From contig NZ_CP150302.1 in assembly GCF_038051945.1 (NCBI RefSeq), positions 2,232,001-2,296,000 of the forward strand: 64,000 nucleotides of DNA, written 5' to 3'. Source of the DNA: Paenibacillus sp. FSL H3-0469 (GTDB taxonomy: Bacteria > Bacillota > Bacilli > Paenibacillales > Paenibacillaceae). Positions 26,558-34,889 of the stretch are shown here, one piece after another (the first letter of the stretch is position 1; every line of letters starts with the position of its first letter). A model generated the notes under the pieces. It was not told where the DNA came from, did no database searches, and saw only the letters and a program-made list of their open reading frames with translations. The translations under genes were made by a program, and so were the position numbers.

Positions 26558-27427
26558 TTATTTAGTGCCCATCAGTATCTTCGCATACGGCGAATCGATC
26601 GGGATCATGATGACCGGCTCATTCTTCAGCGTGGTCACATAACTCTGCAATGTGCGGTAGAAGCTATAGAACTCAGGAGATTTGCCATAGGCCAGGTTGT
26701 AGATTTTGGCGGCTTCCCCTTCGCCTTCGGCGATAATCTTCTTAGAGTCGGCTTCCGCCTGGGCCATCAGCTCCCGGGAGGCGCGGTCCGCCTTGGAGGT
26801 GATTTTCTTGGACTCCTCATCCCCTTCAGACAGGTAACGCGCAGCAATAGACTGGCGGTCCGAGATCATCCGGTTGTACACGCTCTGCTTGTTCTCTTCC
26901 GGCAGGTCGGTACGCTTGATCCGTACGTCAATGACTTCAATGCCGTAGTTATCACGGGACAACGCGTCACTTACATCCTTGGTAATCTCATCGTTAATAT
27001 TACCCCGGCCGGTATCCTCACTGATGATATTCTCATAATTGATCTCCGACAGCTTGCGTCGCACCGAGTTATAGACGGCTTCATCGATACGCTGGACCCC
27101 GCCGCTGACCGATTGAACGGTTCTCAGGAACTGCGAGGCGTTGGTGATTCTCCAGACGGTATAATTATCGACCACAATCGGCTTCTGGTCCTTGGTCAGA
27201 ATGCTGGTCGGCGAGCTCTCGTACGTCATCTGATACTTGGGCAGCTCCGAGACATTCTCGACAAAAGGCAGCTTGAACTTCAGCCCCGGCTCCTCCACCG
27301 CACGCATCGCTTCACCGAAACGCAGGACAACCTTATATTCCCCTTCCTTCACAATATACATAGAGCCGGCCAGCAGAATAATCAGGACGATAGAGGAAAT
27401 TAATAGGATGATCGGGTTTCTTTTCAC
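26558..27427 (-). CDS. hflC: SPFH-domain membrane protease modulator HflC
   Basis: A 289-residue protein with an N-terminal membrane anchor (about 7-28, IILLISSIVLIILLAGS) and then a band-7/SPFH domain (VKEGEYKVVLRFGE to about 200) with a coiled helix rich in Ala, Glu and Lys (SKADRASRELMAQAEAD). HflC forms a large complex with HflK around FtsH and tunes proteolysis of membrane proteins. It overlaps hflK by 4 bases (ATGA), so the two are translated together. Confidence 0.93.
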   Translation of the reverse strand: MKRNPIILLISSIVLIILLAGSMYIVKEGEYKVVLRFGEAMRAVEEPGLKFKLPFVENVSELPKYQMTYESSPTSILTKDQKPIVVDNYTVWRITNASQFLRTVQSVSGGVQRIDEAVYNSVRRKLSEINYENIISEDTGRGNINDEITKDVSDALSRDNYGIEVIDVRIKRTDLPEENKQSVYNRMISDRQSIAARYLSEGDEESKKITSKADRASRELMAQAEADSKKIIAEGEGEAAKIYNLAYGKSPEFYSFYRTLQSYVTTLKNEPVIMIPIDSPYAKILMGTK

Positions 27428-28476
27428 TTGGCATCTCCTCCTTGCGGTGCGGGTGAGGCAGGCGGATTCGTCGCGGCTGGAGCTGAGGTGTTCTCCTTGG
27501 AACTGCGCATCAGCTCATTCAGCGGCAGATAGTTCACCGTATCACTGTTCGAGTTGGTAATGAAGATCTTGGCGTTAGGCAGAATCGTCTCCAGGGTCTC
27601 CAGAACCAGCCGGCTCTCGGTGACACTCTTATTATTCGCATATTCGGCAAAAATCGCATTAAACCGCGCCACATCCCCCTGCGCATTCAGGATACGCGAC
27701 TTCTTCTCGCCTTCGGCCCGCTCCAGCAGGGCCTGCGCTTCACCGCGCGCCTTCGGAATGATATCGTTCTCATACTTCTTAGCGTTGTTGATCTTCGTAT
27801 TCTTCTCTTCACGGGCGTTCGTCACCTCGCGGAAAGCTTCCTCCACCTGACCGCTTGGCGGCTCAATATCCTGGAACTTGATATCGATGATCTGAATGCC
27901 GGTGTTGTATTTCTTCTGCAGATCCACCAGCAGCACACGGACCTTATCCTGAATGACCGTCTTTCCGTCGGTAATCGCATAGTCCAGCTTCTCGGAACCA
28001 ATGACCGCACGGATCGAGGAGCTGGCCGAGTTGCGCAAGAATTGCTCAGGGTCATCAATGTTATACAGATAATCACGGATATTGCTGATCTTCCACTGGA
28101 CTACAGCGTCGGCAGAAACGATGTTCTCATCACCTGTAATCATCATGGCTTCTTCATCCACGGGCACAGATCCTCCAGCTTCCTGGCGGTACCCGATATG
28201 AATCCGCTGGGTCAGCTCGGCAGGCACGGTAATTACATCCTGGATGGGATAGGGCCATTTAAAATGTAGCCCGGCTGAGCTCTCACTCGTATACTTGCCG
28301 AAGGTCAGAATAGCCGCACGTTCCTGCTCCTGCACCGTATAGAATGAGGTAGCGCCGATATACAGCAGCACAGCTGCTGCGGCTACCCCCACTCCTATCC
28401 TCTTGTACATACCCGGCTTCAACTTCGGCAGCTTGAACCCTGGGATATTATCGCCATTCTGGTTCATGAAATTCAA
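27424..28476 (-). CDS. hflK: SPFH-domain membrane protease modulator HflK
   Basis: A 350-residue protein. A membrane segment lies near residues 25-45 (VGVAAAAVLLYIGATSF). A band-7 domain follows (VQEQERAAILTFGKY), then a coiled helix (AREEKNTKINNAKKYEND) and a Pro/Ala-rich end. The start is the TTG at 28476, 9 bases after GGAG; the ATG at 28467 is farther away (18 bases) and less likely, and the frame is open to 28539. It partners HflC downstream. A minus-strand terminator hairpin lies upstream of the start, at 28541. Confidence 0.9.
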   Translation of the reverse strand: MNFMNQNGDNIPGFKLPKLKPGMYKRIGVGVAAAAVLLYIGATSFYTVQEQERAAILTFGKYTSESSAGLHFKWPYPIQDVITVPAELTQRIHIGYRQEAGGSVPVDEEAMMITGDENIVSADAVVQWKISNIRDYLYNIDDPEQFLRNSASSSIRAVIGSEKLDYAITDGKTVIQDKVRVLLVDLQKKYNTGIQIIDIKFQDIEPPSGQVEEAFREVTNAREEKNTKINNAKKYENDIIPKARGEAQALLERAEGEKKSRILNAQGDVARFNAIFAEYANNKSVTESRLVLETLETILPNAKIFITNSNSDTVNYLPLNELMRSSKENTSAPAATNPPASPAPQGGDAK

Positions 28477-28540
28477 GATGCATCGCTCCTTTTGGCGTAT
28501 TTTAGTCGTATTAAAGGTATATATACGGATACAAAACAAA

Positions 28541-28563
28541 AAAGTCGCAAAAATTGCGACTTT
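28541..28563 (-). terminator. Terminator-like hairpin ahead of hflK
   Basis: AAAGTCGCAA, a 3-base loop and its reverse complement. On the minus strand it is followed by TTTTTTGTTTTG. It lies 65 bases before the hflK start, so it could be a leader attenuator or stop transcription arriving from the right. Confidence 0.6.
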
Positions 28564-28752
28564 AATGAAGGTAGCTGAATATTGCTGCGATTCTCGCGGG
28601 TTTGCATGACCCTAGAATATTGTTCACGGTCTCGCGTGAAGTGATTGAACAGATGACGCTGCTCTATGGTTAGACTATAATCAGAAGAATCAAGGGACCA
28701 CGGGCTCCGTAGACCCTTTGCAATTAGATAATGTCCCAGGAGGTCGGCAGCC

Positions 28753-29781
28753 ATGAACGCCCGTATTGCAAATCGAATCAAAATCGCTCCAGGCTTCTGG
28801 ACGAGTCTGAGTGGAATCGGGATAGAACCCATTGACGTTGCGCGCCAAGCTGGTCTACCAATGACCGTAATTAACGGACCGGACGTCTCAACCGCTCAAT
28901 ATTATGCCATCTGGCAAGCTTATTCCGAATTATCCGTGGACGTAGCTGCGGGAATAGTCAAGCTAGCGACCTCGTACGAGACAGCACACTATCCGCCAGC
29001 CGTCTTGGCGACCTTTCACGCTCTCGACTTCCGGGATGCACTGAACCGGATGGTGCGCTATAAGCAGATGTGCCCTCCAGAAAGCTTGCGCATTCGGGAA
29101 GAAGGCAGTCAGTGCTTGATTGAATTAGAGTGGCAGCATTCGGAACAACCCGGACCTCCGGTGCTTGTCGGCATCACGCTCGCCTATCTGCTTGAGCTTG
29201 GGCGCCGGGGAACCGGGCATTACCTGAGCGCTTGTTCCGTCGAATTCGTCCATCCCATAGGCGACGTTCAGGCTCTTGAGGATTATTTCGGCTGCCGGGT
29301 GAAGACGGGAACGGACCGCAACCGGCTAACATTGAACCGGGACGATTTGAATCGTCCCTTCGTATCGTACAACGAAGAACTTCTCGACATCCTGACTCCC
29401 GCCTTGGATCGTTCGCTGGATGAACATAACGGCAGGCGCACGATGATCGACCATGTCAAATGGATTCTGTCGCGTTGCCTGACGCGAGGACGAATTGACA
29501 TTCATACCGTTGCCGGTGAGCTGGGGATGAGCGGCCGCACGCTGCAGCGCCGGCTGACAGACGAAGGGGCAAGCTTTACACAACTGATATCGCAGACCCG
29601 GCACGAGCAAGCGCTTGTCTATCTGGCAGACATGTCGCTAGAGATCAAAGAGGTCGCCTTCCTTGTAGGCTACGAGGACCAGAATTCATTCTATCGTGCG
29701 TTCCGCTCATGGGAAGGGGAGACACCTGCCAATTGGCGCACCGCGCAAGAATATCGGCGTCCCCCGCTAGTTACCGATTAG
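28753..29781 (+). CDS. AraC-family regulator with arabinose-binding-like N-terminal domain
   Basis: A 342-residue protein. Residues about 15-200 match the N-terminal AraC domain of the PF12625 type (FWTSLSGIGI, ARQAGLP, EFVHPIGD). Residues about 240-335 hold the two helix-turn-helix motifs of AraC (HTVAGELGMSGRTLQRRL and IKEVAFLVGYEDQNSFYRAFRSWEG). The ATG follows AGGAGG. The SDR gene 50 bases downstream is in the same direction and is its likely target. The effector is unknown. Confidence 0.9.
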   Translation: MNARIANRIKIAPGFWTSLSGIGIEPIDVARQAGLPMTVINGPDVSTAQYYAIWQAYSELSVDVAAGIVKLATSYETAHYPPAVLATFHALDFRDALNRMVRYKQMCPPESLRIREEGSQCLIELEWQHSEQPGPPVLVGITLAYLLELGRRGTGHYLSACSVEFVHPIGDVQALEDYFGCRVKTGTDRNRLTLNRDDLNRPFVSYNEELLDILTPALDRSLDEHNGRRTMIDHVKWILSRCLTRGRIDIHTVAGELGMSGRTLQRRLTDEGASFTQLISQTRHEQALVYLADMSLEIKEVAFLVGYEDQNSFYRAFRSWEGETPANWRTAQEYRRPPLVTD

Positions 29782-29831
29782 GCGAAATGAGATAATATTA
29801 TCCCTATCTTAAATACAAGGAGTGCAGACAG

Positions 29832-30626
29832 ATGGATATGGGATTGAAGAATAAGACAGCATTAGTAACAGGTTCTACCAAGGGGATCGGTAAAGCGATA
29901 GCTATTGAGCTTGCCAGAGAAGGCGCTCATGTACTCATAAATGGCAGGAACAACGATGACGCTACGCGCACTGCCGCAGAGCTCCAGGCAAAATTCCCGC
30001 AGACCCGTCCTCAGCATGCTGCGGCCGATCTCACCGATTCGCAGCAGAGAGAAGCTCTATTCGCGAAATTCCCTCACATCGATATTCTCGTCAACAACAT
30101 GGGCATCTATGAGATTATGTCTTATGACGACGCAGACGATGCCGTATGGGAGAAATATATCCGCACGAATGTGCTCGCCGCCAACAGCCTTACCAAGTTC
30201 TATCTGCCCTCAATGCTGAGCCGCGGATACGGCCGCGTCATCTTTATCGCTAGCGAGGAAGCCGTTATGCCTTCCGGACAGATGCCTCAGTATGCTGTGA
30301 CCAAATCCATGCTGCTGTCGTTATCCAAGAGCTTGTCCAAGCTGACCCGCGGCACCGAGGTTACCGTCAACACGATCCTGCCGGGTCCGACCCTCTCCGA
30401 GAACGTGCAACAGATTATCGGGAGCATTTATCCGGACGAAGAAATGACATTCGAGGCTAAAGAAAAGGACTTTATGGCGAAGAATTTGCCCCAATCCGAA
30501 ATTGAGCGTTTTATCAGACCTTCCGAGATCGGATGCCTGGCCGCTTTCCTCTGCAGCCCGATGGCCTCAGCGTTCAAGGGCTCTCCCATCCGCATGGACG
30601 GAGGAATGGTACCGACCCTATATTAG
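29832..30626 (+). CDS. Short-chain dehydrogenase/reductase
   Basis: A 264-residue classical SDR: NAD(P)-binding TGSTKGIG, the NNMG motif, catalytic Ser in FIASEEA and YAVTK with Tyr and Lys, and GG near the C-terminus. It oxidises or reduces an alcohol or keto group on an unknown small molecule. The ATG lies after AAGGAG (29818-29823), 8 bases away. It follows the AraC regulator and ends in a strong bidirectional terminator. Confidence 0.88.
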   Translation: MDMGLKNKTALVTGSTKGIGKAIAIELAREGAHVLINGRNNDDATRTAAELQAKFPQTRPQHAAADLTDSQQREALFAKFPHIDILVNNMGIYEIMSYDDADDAVWEKYIRTNVLAANSLTKFYLPSMLSRGYGRVIFIASEEAVMPSGQMPQYAVTKSMLLSLSKSLSKLTRGTEVTVNTILPGPTLSENVQQIIGSIYPDEEMTFEAKEKDFMAKNLPQSEIERFIRPSEIGCLAAFLCSPMASAFKGSPIRMDGGMVPTLY

Positions 30627-30662
30627 TATTTTTGAGGCATCGGCTGAAATCATCCCCAATGA

Positions 30663-30696
30663 AAAACCCCCGGAAGCGAACGCTTCCGGGGGTTTT
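30663..30696. terminator. Bidirectional terminator
   Basis: A perfect 16-bp stem with a 2-base AA loop, flanked by A4 and T4. It separates the SDR gene from the convergent ABC operon. Confidence 0.9.
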
Positions 30697-30706
30697 GATT
30701 ATGGAA

Positions 30707-31462
30707 CTAATCTGACTTTCCAGATTTGTTGCGGAAATAATTATGCAGAAACTCCTTGGCCCGCTCGGACTTCGGATGGTTGAACACCTGGTCCGGCGTC
30801 CCTTCCTCCACGATTTTTCCTTTGTCCAAGAAAAGCACCTTGTTGGCCACCTCATAGACGAAGCTCATCTCATGCGAGACGAGAATCATCGTCTGACCTG
30901 TGGCGGCGGTCTTCTTGATCGTCTGCAGCACCTCGCCGACCAGCTCAGGGTCAAGCGCCGAGGTGGGCTCGTCCAGGAGCAGCAGCTTCGGATTCATCGC
31001 CAGGGCGCGGGCAATGCCGACCCGCTGCTGCTGGCCGCCGGACAGATGCTTCGGATAATAATGCGCCCGGTCCGCAAGACCTACTTGCTCCAGCTGCTCC
31101 TGTGCAATCTGTGCAGCCTCGCGGTCGTTCATCCGCTTCACAATTTTCAGGCCTTCCTTCACATTATCCAGCGCCGTCCGGTGCTGGAACAGATTAAATT
31201 GCTGGAAGACCATCGCCGTCTGCTTCCGCAGCTCCAGCCGCTGCTTGTTCGTGATCGTGCTGAAATCGACCTTGAAGCCTTCGAGATCAAGCATCCCCTG
31301 ATCCGCCTGCTCCAGGCAGTTGAGCGCACGCAGGAAGGTGGACTTACCTGCACCGGACGAACCGATCAAGGCTACGACATCGCCCTTCTCAATCTCCACC
31401 GACAGATCATCCAGAATCAGATTGCCGTGAAAGGACTTGGATAAATGGCTTACCTTAATCAT
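30707..31462 (-). CDS. Polar amino-acid ABC transporter, ATPase
   Basis: A 251-residue ATPase with Walker [11 protein letters not shown]-loop MVFQQFNLF, signature LSGGQQQR, Walker [13 protein letters not shown] and the H-loop histidine in VSHEM. The ATG at 31462 overlaps the permease stop in a TGATG junction and follows GGAAGGAGAG. The family is the GlnQ/TcyC type, serving glutamine, cystine or related amino acids. It is the last gene of the four-gene operon that starts with the binding protein at 34458. Confidence 0.92.
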   Translation of the reverse strand: MIKVSHLSKSFHGNLILDDLSVEIEKGDVVALIGSSGAGKSTFLRALNCLEQADQGMLDLEGFKVDFSTITNKQRLELRKQTAMVFQQFNLFQHRTALDNVKEGLKIVKRMNDREAAQIAQEQLEQVGLADRAHYYPKHLSGGQQQRVGIARALAMNPKLLLLDEPTSALDPELVGEVLQTIKKTAATGQTMILVSHEMSFVYEVANKVLFLDKGKIVEEGTPDQVFNHPKSERAKEFLHNYFRNKSGKSD

Positions 31463-32217
31463 CAGATCTCTCTCCTTCCCCAAGAGAACCAGCCGCGGTT
31501 CATGGCCCCGGCAGCGGAGTCCGGAATGGAGAATCTTTTCTCCAGGAATCTCAGAAGCTGCTCAATCAGAATCGTCATGACCCAGTAGATGATCGCCAGC
31601 GCAAGATACACCTCGAAGAAGCGGAAGTTGCTGCCGGAGATGATTTTACCCTTGGCTGTCATTTCGATCACACCCGCAACGAAGGCCAGGGAGGTCCCCT
31701 TGAGCAGTCCGATCAGGGCATTGCCCAGCGGCGGTATCGCCACCACCAGCGCCTGCGGAACGATGACCCTTCTGAGCACCTGAAGATACGTCATCCCCAG
31801 GGATTCAGCGGCCTCAATCTGGCCCTTGTTGACCGATTGCAGCGCAGCACGGATCGTCTCCGAGTTGTACGCCGCTTCATTGAATGCGAAGGTGACCAGT
31901 ACGAAGATCATCGCCGGAATGGCATTGATATTATAATCCGTCCCGTACTGCTGATTAATGAATTTGAGTAACAACGGAATTCCGTTATAGGTCAGATACA
32001 GCTGCACAATGATCGGCGTTCCCCGGATGAACGAGATGAAGACTGTGACTAGCTGGCTTAGCACGGGAATCCGGCGCATACGGATAATGGCGAACAACAG
32101 AGCAAACACAAGGCCAACGATCATCGAGATGACCGTAATCTGCAGACTCACAGGAAGGACCTCTAACAGGCGAGGAATCGCTGAGAACACCGCGTGAATA
32201 TCAAAAATCTCTCCCAT
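31462..32217 (-). CDS. Polar amino-acid ABC transporter, permease
   Basis: A 251-residue permease with about five membrane segments. The start (PVSLQITVISMIVGLVFA) and the EAA loop (IEAAESLGMTYLQVLRRVIVPQA) are those of the His/Glu/Gln/Arg/opine family (PF00528). It resembles TcyL/TcyM and YxeN. It probably works as a homodimer because no second permease is present. It lies between the CapA-like gene and the ATPase. Confidence 0.92.
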   Translation of the reverse strand: MGEIFDIHAVFSAIPRLLEVLPVSLQITVISMIVGLVFALLFAIIRMRRIPVLSQLVTVFISFIRGTPIIVQLYLTYNGIPLLLKFINQQYGTDYNINAIPAMIFVLVTFAFNEAAYNSETIRAALQSVNKGQIEAAESLGMTYLQVLRRVIVPQALVVAIPPLGNALIGLLKGTSLAFVAGVIEMTAKGKIISGSNFRFFEVYLALAIIYWVMTILIEQLLRFLEKRFSIPDSAAGAMNRGWFSWGRREI

Positions 32218-32259
32218 GCAGACTTACTTCCTTCCACGTTCAATTTACAGGGCGACGCT

Positions 32260-33591
32260 CTAACACGGTCTGACAGTCAACCGTCTGCCCTCATAGATAA
32301 TTTCAGTATGATACCGTTCGTTGCTTACCGCATTAAGCCGCTCCACCAGGGAAGCCGCAGCTTCATCTGAAGCCAGGACCGGAAGCCCGCGCTTCGTCAC
32401 CGTCTCATGAGTGAGTCTAAGATCAATCGGAATCAGCTCATAGCCGAACCGCTTGTCCTCCACACTAAGATCGAACATAACCAGGAAGTTCTCGGAGAAC
32501 TTGCGGTCGCTGTAGAACCCCTGCCAGTTCCCTTCGCTGTCCTTGGTTCTGTTCTTATGCAGGGTAGATGGAGCTTCATTCTCGGCATACCCGTAGGCGG
32601 TGAACATCTCGGGAGATACAATCGACTCTCCGGCCTCGAACTCCATGAACAGACTGCCTATGTTATAAAAAATAGGCTGGCCCTTATACAGCTCCACCCC
32701 TCTGGTGAAGTGGGCACCATGTCCGAAGACACAGCTCGCCCCGGCATCCACCGCCCCCCGCGCGAAGGTCTCAATGAACTCTGCGGGATAATCGGAGTAC
32801 CAGTTCTCATTCTCCCCTTCATGCGTGTGCAGGCTGACAAAAACATAATCACTGCGCTCCGCAGCATCCTGGATGCTGCGGTAGATTTCCTGCTGATCCT
32901 GCTCATGCGCTACCGTTTTGACACGGGACTGTTCTCCCTTTTCAAAGGTTAAATAGCCTTCGAAAAATGAACCGAATTCATAGTAATTCTCCGATTTGCT
33001 CTTGAAGGTCTCAATCCGCTTGCCTTCCTCCATGCTGGAAGCGATGCCGATGCGTTCACTGATCTCCTTCAAGGTGCTGAAGTCCTGATCATTCACGACA
33101 TACGTACGCGACCAGCGGAGCGGGTTGACCCCCGGACGGGCTGGAACGCCGTTCCCCGGATTCGAGGCAGCGAATACTTCGCTTCTCGTCACATCGATAG
33201 TGATGATGGCGATCCGGCCATCTGCCGTATCCACGAACACCGGTTTACGCGCTTCATGCAGGCTCATGCCCACTCCAAGCGGGGTCAGACTGCGGGCTTC
33301 CGCCTCTTCGATCGTATCCACAAGACCCTGGGTCCCGTAGTCTCCCGTGTGATTATTCGCAAAGCTCACATAACGGATATTGAGCTTCCCGAATTCATCC
33401 AGCGCCTTGGGGCGCACACTGGTCTGGTAGCCGCGGCCTGCCGCCGGAGCGGTATTCAGGCGCGGGGTCACGAACTCTGCATTGGTAAAAGCTTCATCGG
33501 CCCCTTGCAGCAAAGCAAGCAGCTCCGGATCCATCGTCTTATCTAAATTACTGCTGGAGAATAGGGCATCTCCCGAGACTAGAAATTTCAT
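32260..33591 (-). CDS. CapA-family metallophosphatase-like protein
   Basis: A 443-residue protein of the PGA_cap family (PF09587). It has the dimetal-site landmarks in order: VSGDALF, NAEFVTP, SFANNHTGDYG, SLHTHEGE, GHGAHFTRGVELYKGQPIFYN and IGSLF. It has no signal peptide, unlike many CapA proteins. The family is tied to poly-gamma-glutamate capsules, but the chemistry is not settled for most members. It sits inside an amino-acid transporter operon (binding protein, this gene, permease, ATPase), so it may process an imported gamma-glutamyl or amide compound. That role is inference. Confidence 0.85.
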   Translation of the reverse strand: MKFLVSGDALFSSSNLDKTMDPELLALLQGADEAFTNAEFVTPRLNTAPAAGRGYQTSVRPKALDEFGKLNIRYVSFANNHTGDYGTQGLVDTIEEAEARSLTPLGVGMSLHEARKPVFVDTADGRIAIITIDVTRSEVFAASNPGNGVPARPGVNPLRWSRTYVVNDQDFSTLKEISERIGIASSMEEGKRIETFKSKSENYYEFGSFFEGYLTFEKGEQSRVKTVAHEQDQQEIYRSIQDAAERSDYVFVSLHTHEGENENWYSDYPAEFIETFARGAVDAGASCVFGHGAHFTRGVELYKGQPIFYNIGSLFMEFEAGESIVSPEMFTAYGYAENEAPSTLHKNRTKDSEGNWQGFYSDRKFSENFLVMFDLSVEDKRFGYELIPIDLRLTHETVTKRGLPVLASDEAAASLVERLNAVSNERYHTEIIYEGRRLTVRPC

Positions 33592-33609
33592 GCGATCACC
33601 TTCCTTCGG

Positions 33610-34458
33610 TTACTCCATTAGCTCTTTTTTAGGCAAATAGTCGCCGCCAAGCTGCTCTTGGCTAATTTTCAGCAGGGTGCCGTCCGCATACATTTCCTTA
33701 ATTCTCTTATTGACGGTATCCAGCAGGGTGCTGTCCGCGGACTTGGAGAGCAGGATATAAGATCCTGGATCACTGTTCTCTGTAGAGAACGCAACGACCT
33801 TCAGGTTGGTGAAGCCATGCTCCTTGATGGCCTTCTCGGCAGAGACACGGGAAATGATGCGCACATCGTACTTGCCGGCTTCAATACCTTCGAACTGCTT
33901 CACGAAATTCTCGTCGGTGTAGATAATCTCTGCTTTGGCATCCGGGTTCGCTTCATTATAATTCTCCAGCAGTGTGGCACCGGAGTTGCCTACTTCTGTT
34001 ACGGCTTTATAGCCCTTCAGGTCTTCTATTGCCTTAAGGGTGTTATCGTCCTTGCGGACTACGAATACATTCGCATTCTCGATAATCGGGAGAGAGAAAT
34101 TGTATTTGCCGCGTCTCTCGGGGTTGGAGCTGAAATTGTTCGCCCCCAGCTGGAAACGGCCATTATCCAGGCCAGTCAGAATCCCTTCGAATTCAATCGC
34201 CTGAACCTCTATCTTATATTCCGGAAGGTCCTTGAAGATCGCCTTCATTACTTCCACATCGTAACCTGTCAACTGTCCGTCCTTCTCGTAGCTAAAAGGG
34301 TTACTTACCCCGCTCGTTGCCGCAACGATGGTCTTCGTACCGGCTCCCGCGCCGTTTGTCTCTGCGGAGCCTGCGTCATTCTTAGTTCCATTACCGCAGC
34401 CTGCAATGACCAACCCGAGCAACACCATCAGAACGCCTGGCACAAATTTCTTCTTCAT
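33610..34458 (-). CDS. Amino-acid ABC transporter substrate-binding lipoprotein
   Basis: A 282-residue protein from ATG 34458, which follows GAGGGGGAAG; the frame is open to 34512. A lipoprotein signal (VLLGLVIAGC) places the mature N-terminus on Cys. The mature part is a family-3 solute-binding fold (PF00497): GYDVEVMKAIF, LDNGRFQLGANNFSSNPER and a later AVTEVGNSGATLLENYN. It delivers an amino acid, probably cystine-like or another polar one, to the permease. It is the first gene of the operon. Confidence 0.92.
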   Translation of the reverse strand: MKKKFVPGVLMVLLGLVIAGCGNGTKNDAGSAETNGAGAGTKTIVAATSGVSNPFSYEKDGQLTGYDVEVMKAIFKDLPEYKIEVQAIEFEGILTGLDNGRFQLGANNFSSNPERRGKYNFSLPIIENANVFVVRKDDNTLKAIEDLKGYKAVTEVGNSGATLLENYNEANPDAKAEIIYTDENFVKQFEGIEAGKYDVRIISRVSAEKAIKEHGFTNLKVVAFSTENSDPGSYILLSKSADSTLLDTVNKRIKEMYADGTLLKISQEQLGGDYLPKKELME

Positions 34459-34889
34459 TATAACTTCCCCCTCGTCTAGTAAAAGATCTCTCTTGTTGTC
34501 TACGATGTCCAACTTATCATAGTCATTTAGTCTGGAATTATTATGTCACGGGGTATACACGGTGTCAAGGTGAACGGGTAAAGGATTTGACGAATGGTGG
34601 CGAATAAAGTCGATTGGAGGCTAAGCCTCCAGCATAATATATGTATCCCCCAGGCGGCTGGGGAGTATTCCCCAGATGTTTCTCACAAATGAAACACGTA
34701 GTAGTCATGCGTATCGCCTCTTTCTATTCGGATAGTTAGCTGACTGCTCGCGTTTAAAACATCCACAACGTCCAGCAAATCCGGTATTTTTCGGTACACT
34801 CATCATACTTTAGGAATCGGCCCCATATGCATTAAAAGACAGCTTAACGGGTACGAAGCCAGACCTGAAGGATGGAAGGAGAATCTGCC
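34459..34889. other. Divergent intergenic region with stacked hairpins
   Basis: There is no gene here. A perfect 17-base palindrome with a single-base centre lies at 34615-34631. At 34648-34663 CCCCAG pairs with CTGGGG, and the same GGGG (34660-34663) can instead pair with CCCC at 34670-34673. The two hairpins are mutually exclusive. It must hold promoters for the ABC operon (left) and the glycan genes (right). Confidence 0.55.

Noticed and set aside
26441..27403. Long plus-strand frame of 320 codons opposite hflC
   Set aside because: It is an antisense shadow of hflC; its product is rich in Arg, Gln and His without domains and it lacks a ribosome binding site.
28541..28752. T-box leader ahead of hflK
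   Set aside because: No T-box sequence (GGGTGGNACCGCG-like) or specifier loop can be found on either strand.
28473..28832. Minus-strand frame of 119 codons upstream of hflK
   Set aside because: It overlaps the AraC gene start and crosses the terminator hairpin; no binding site and no family.
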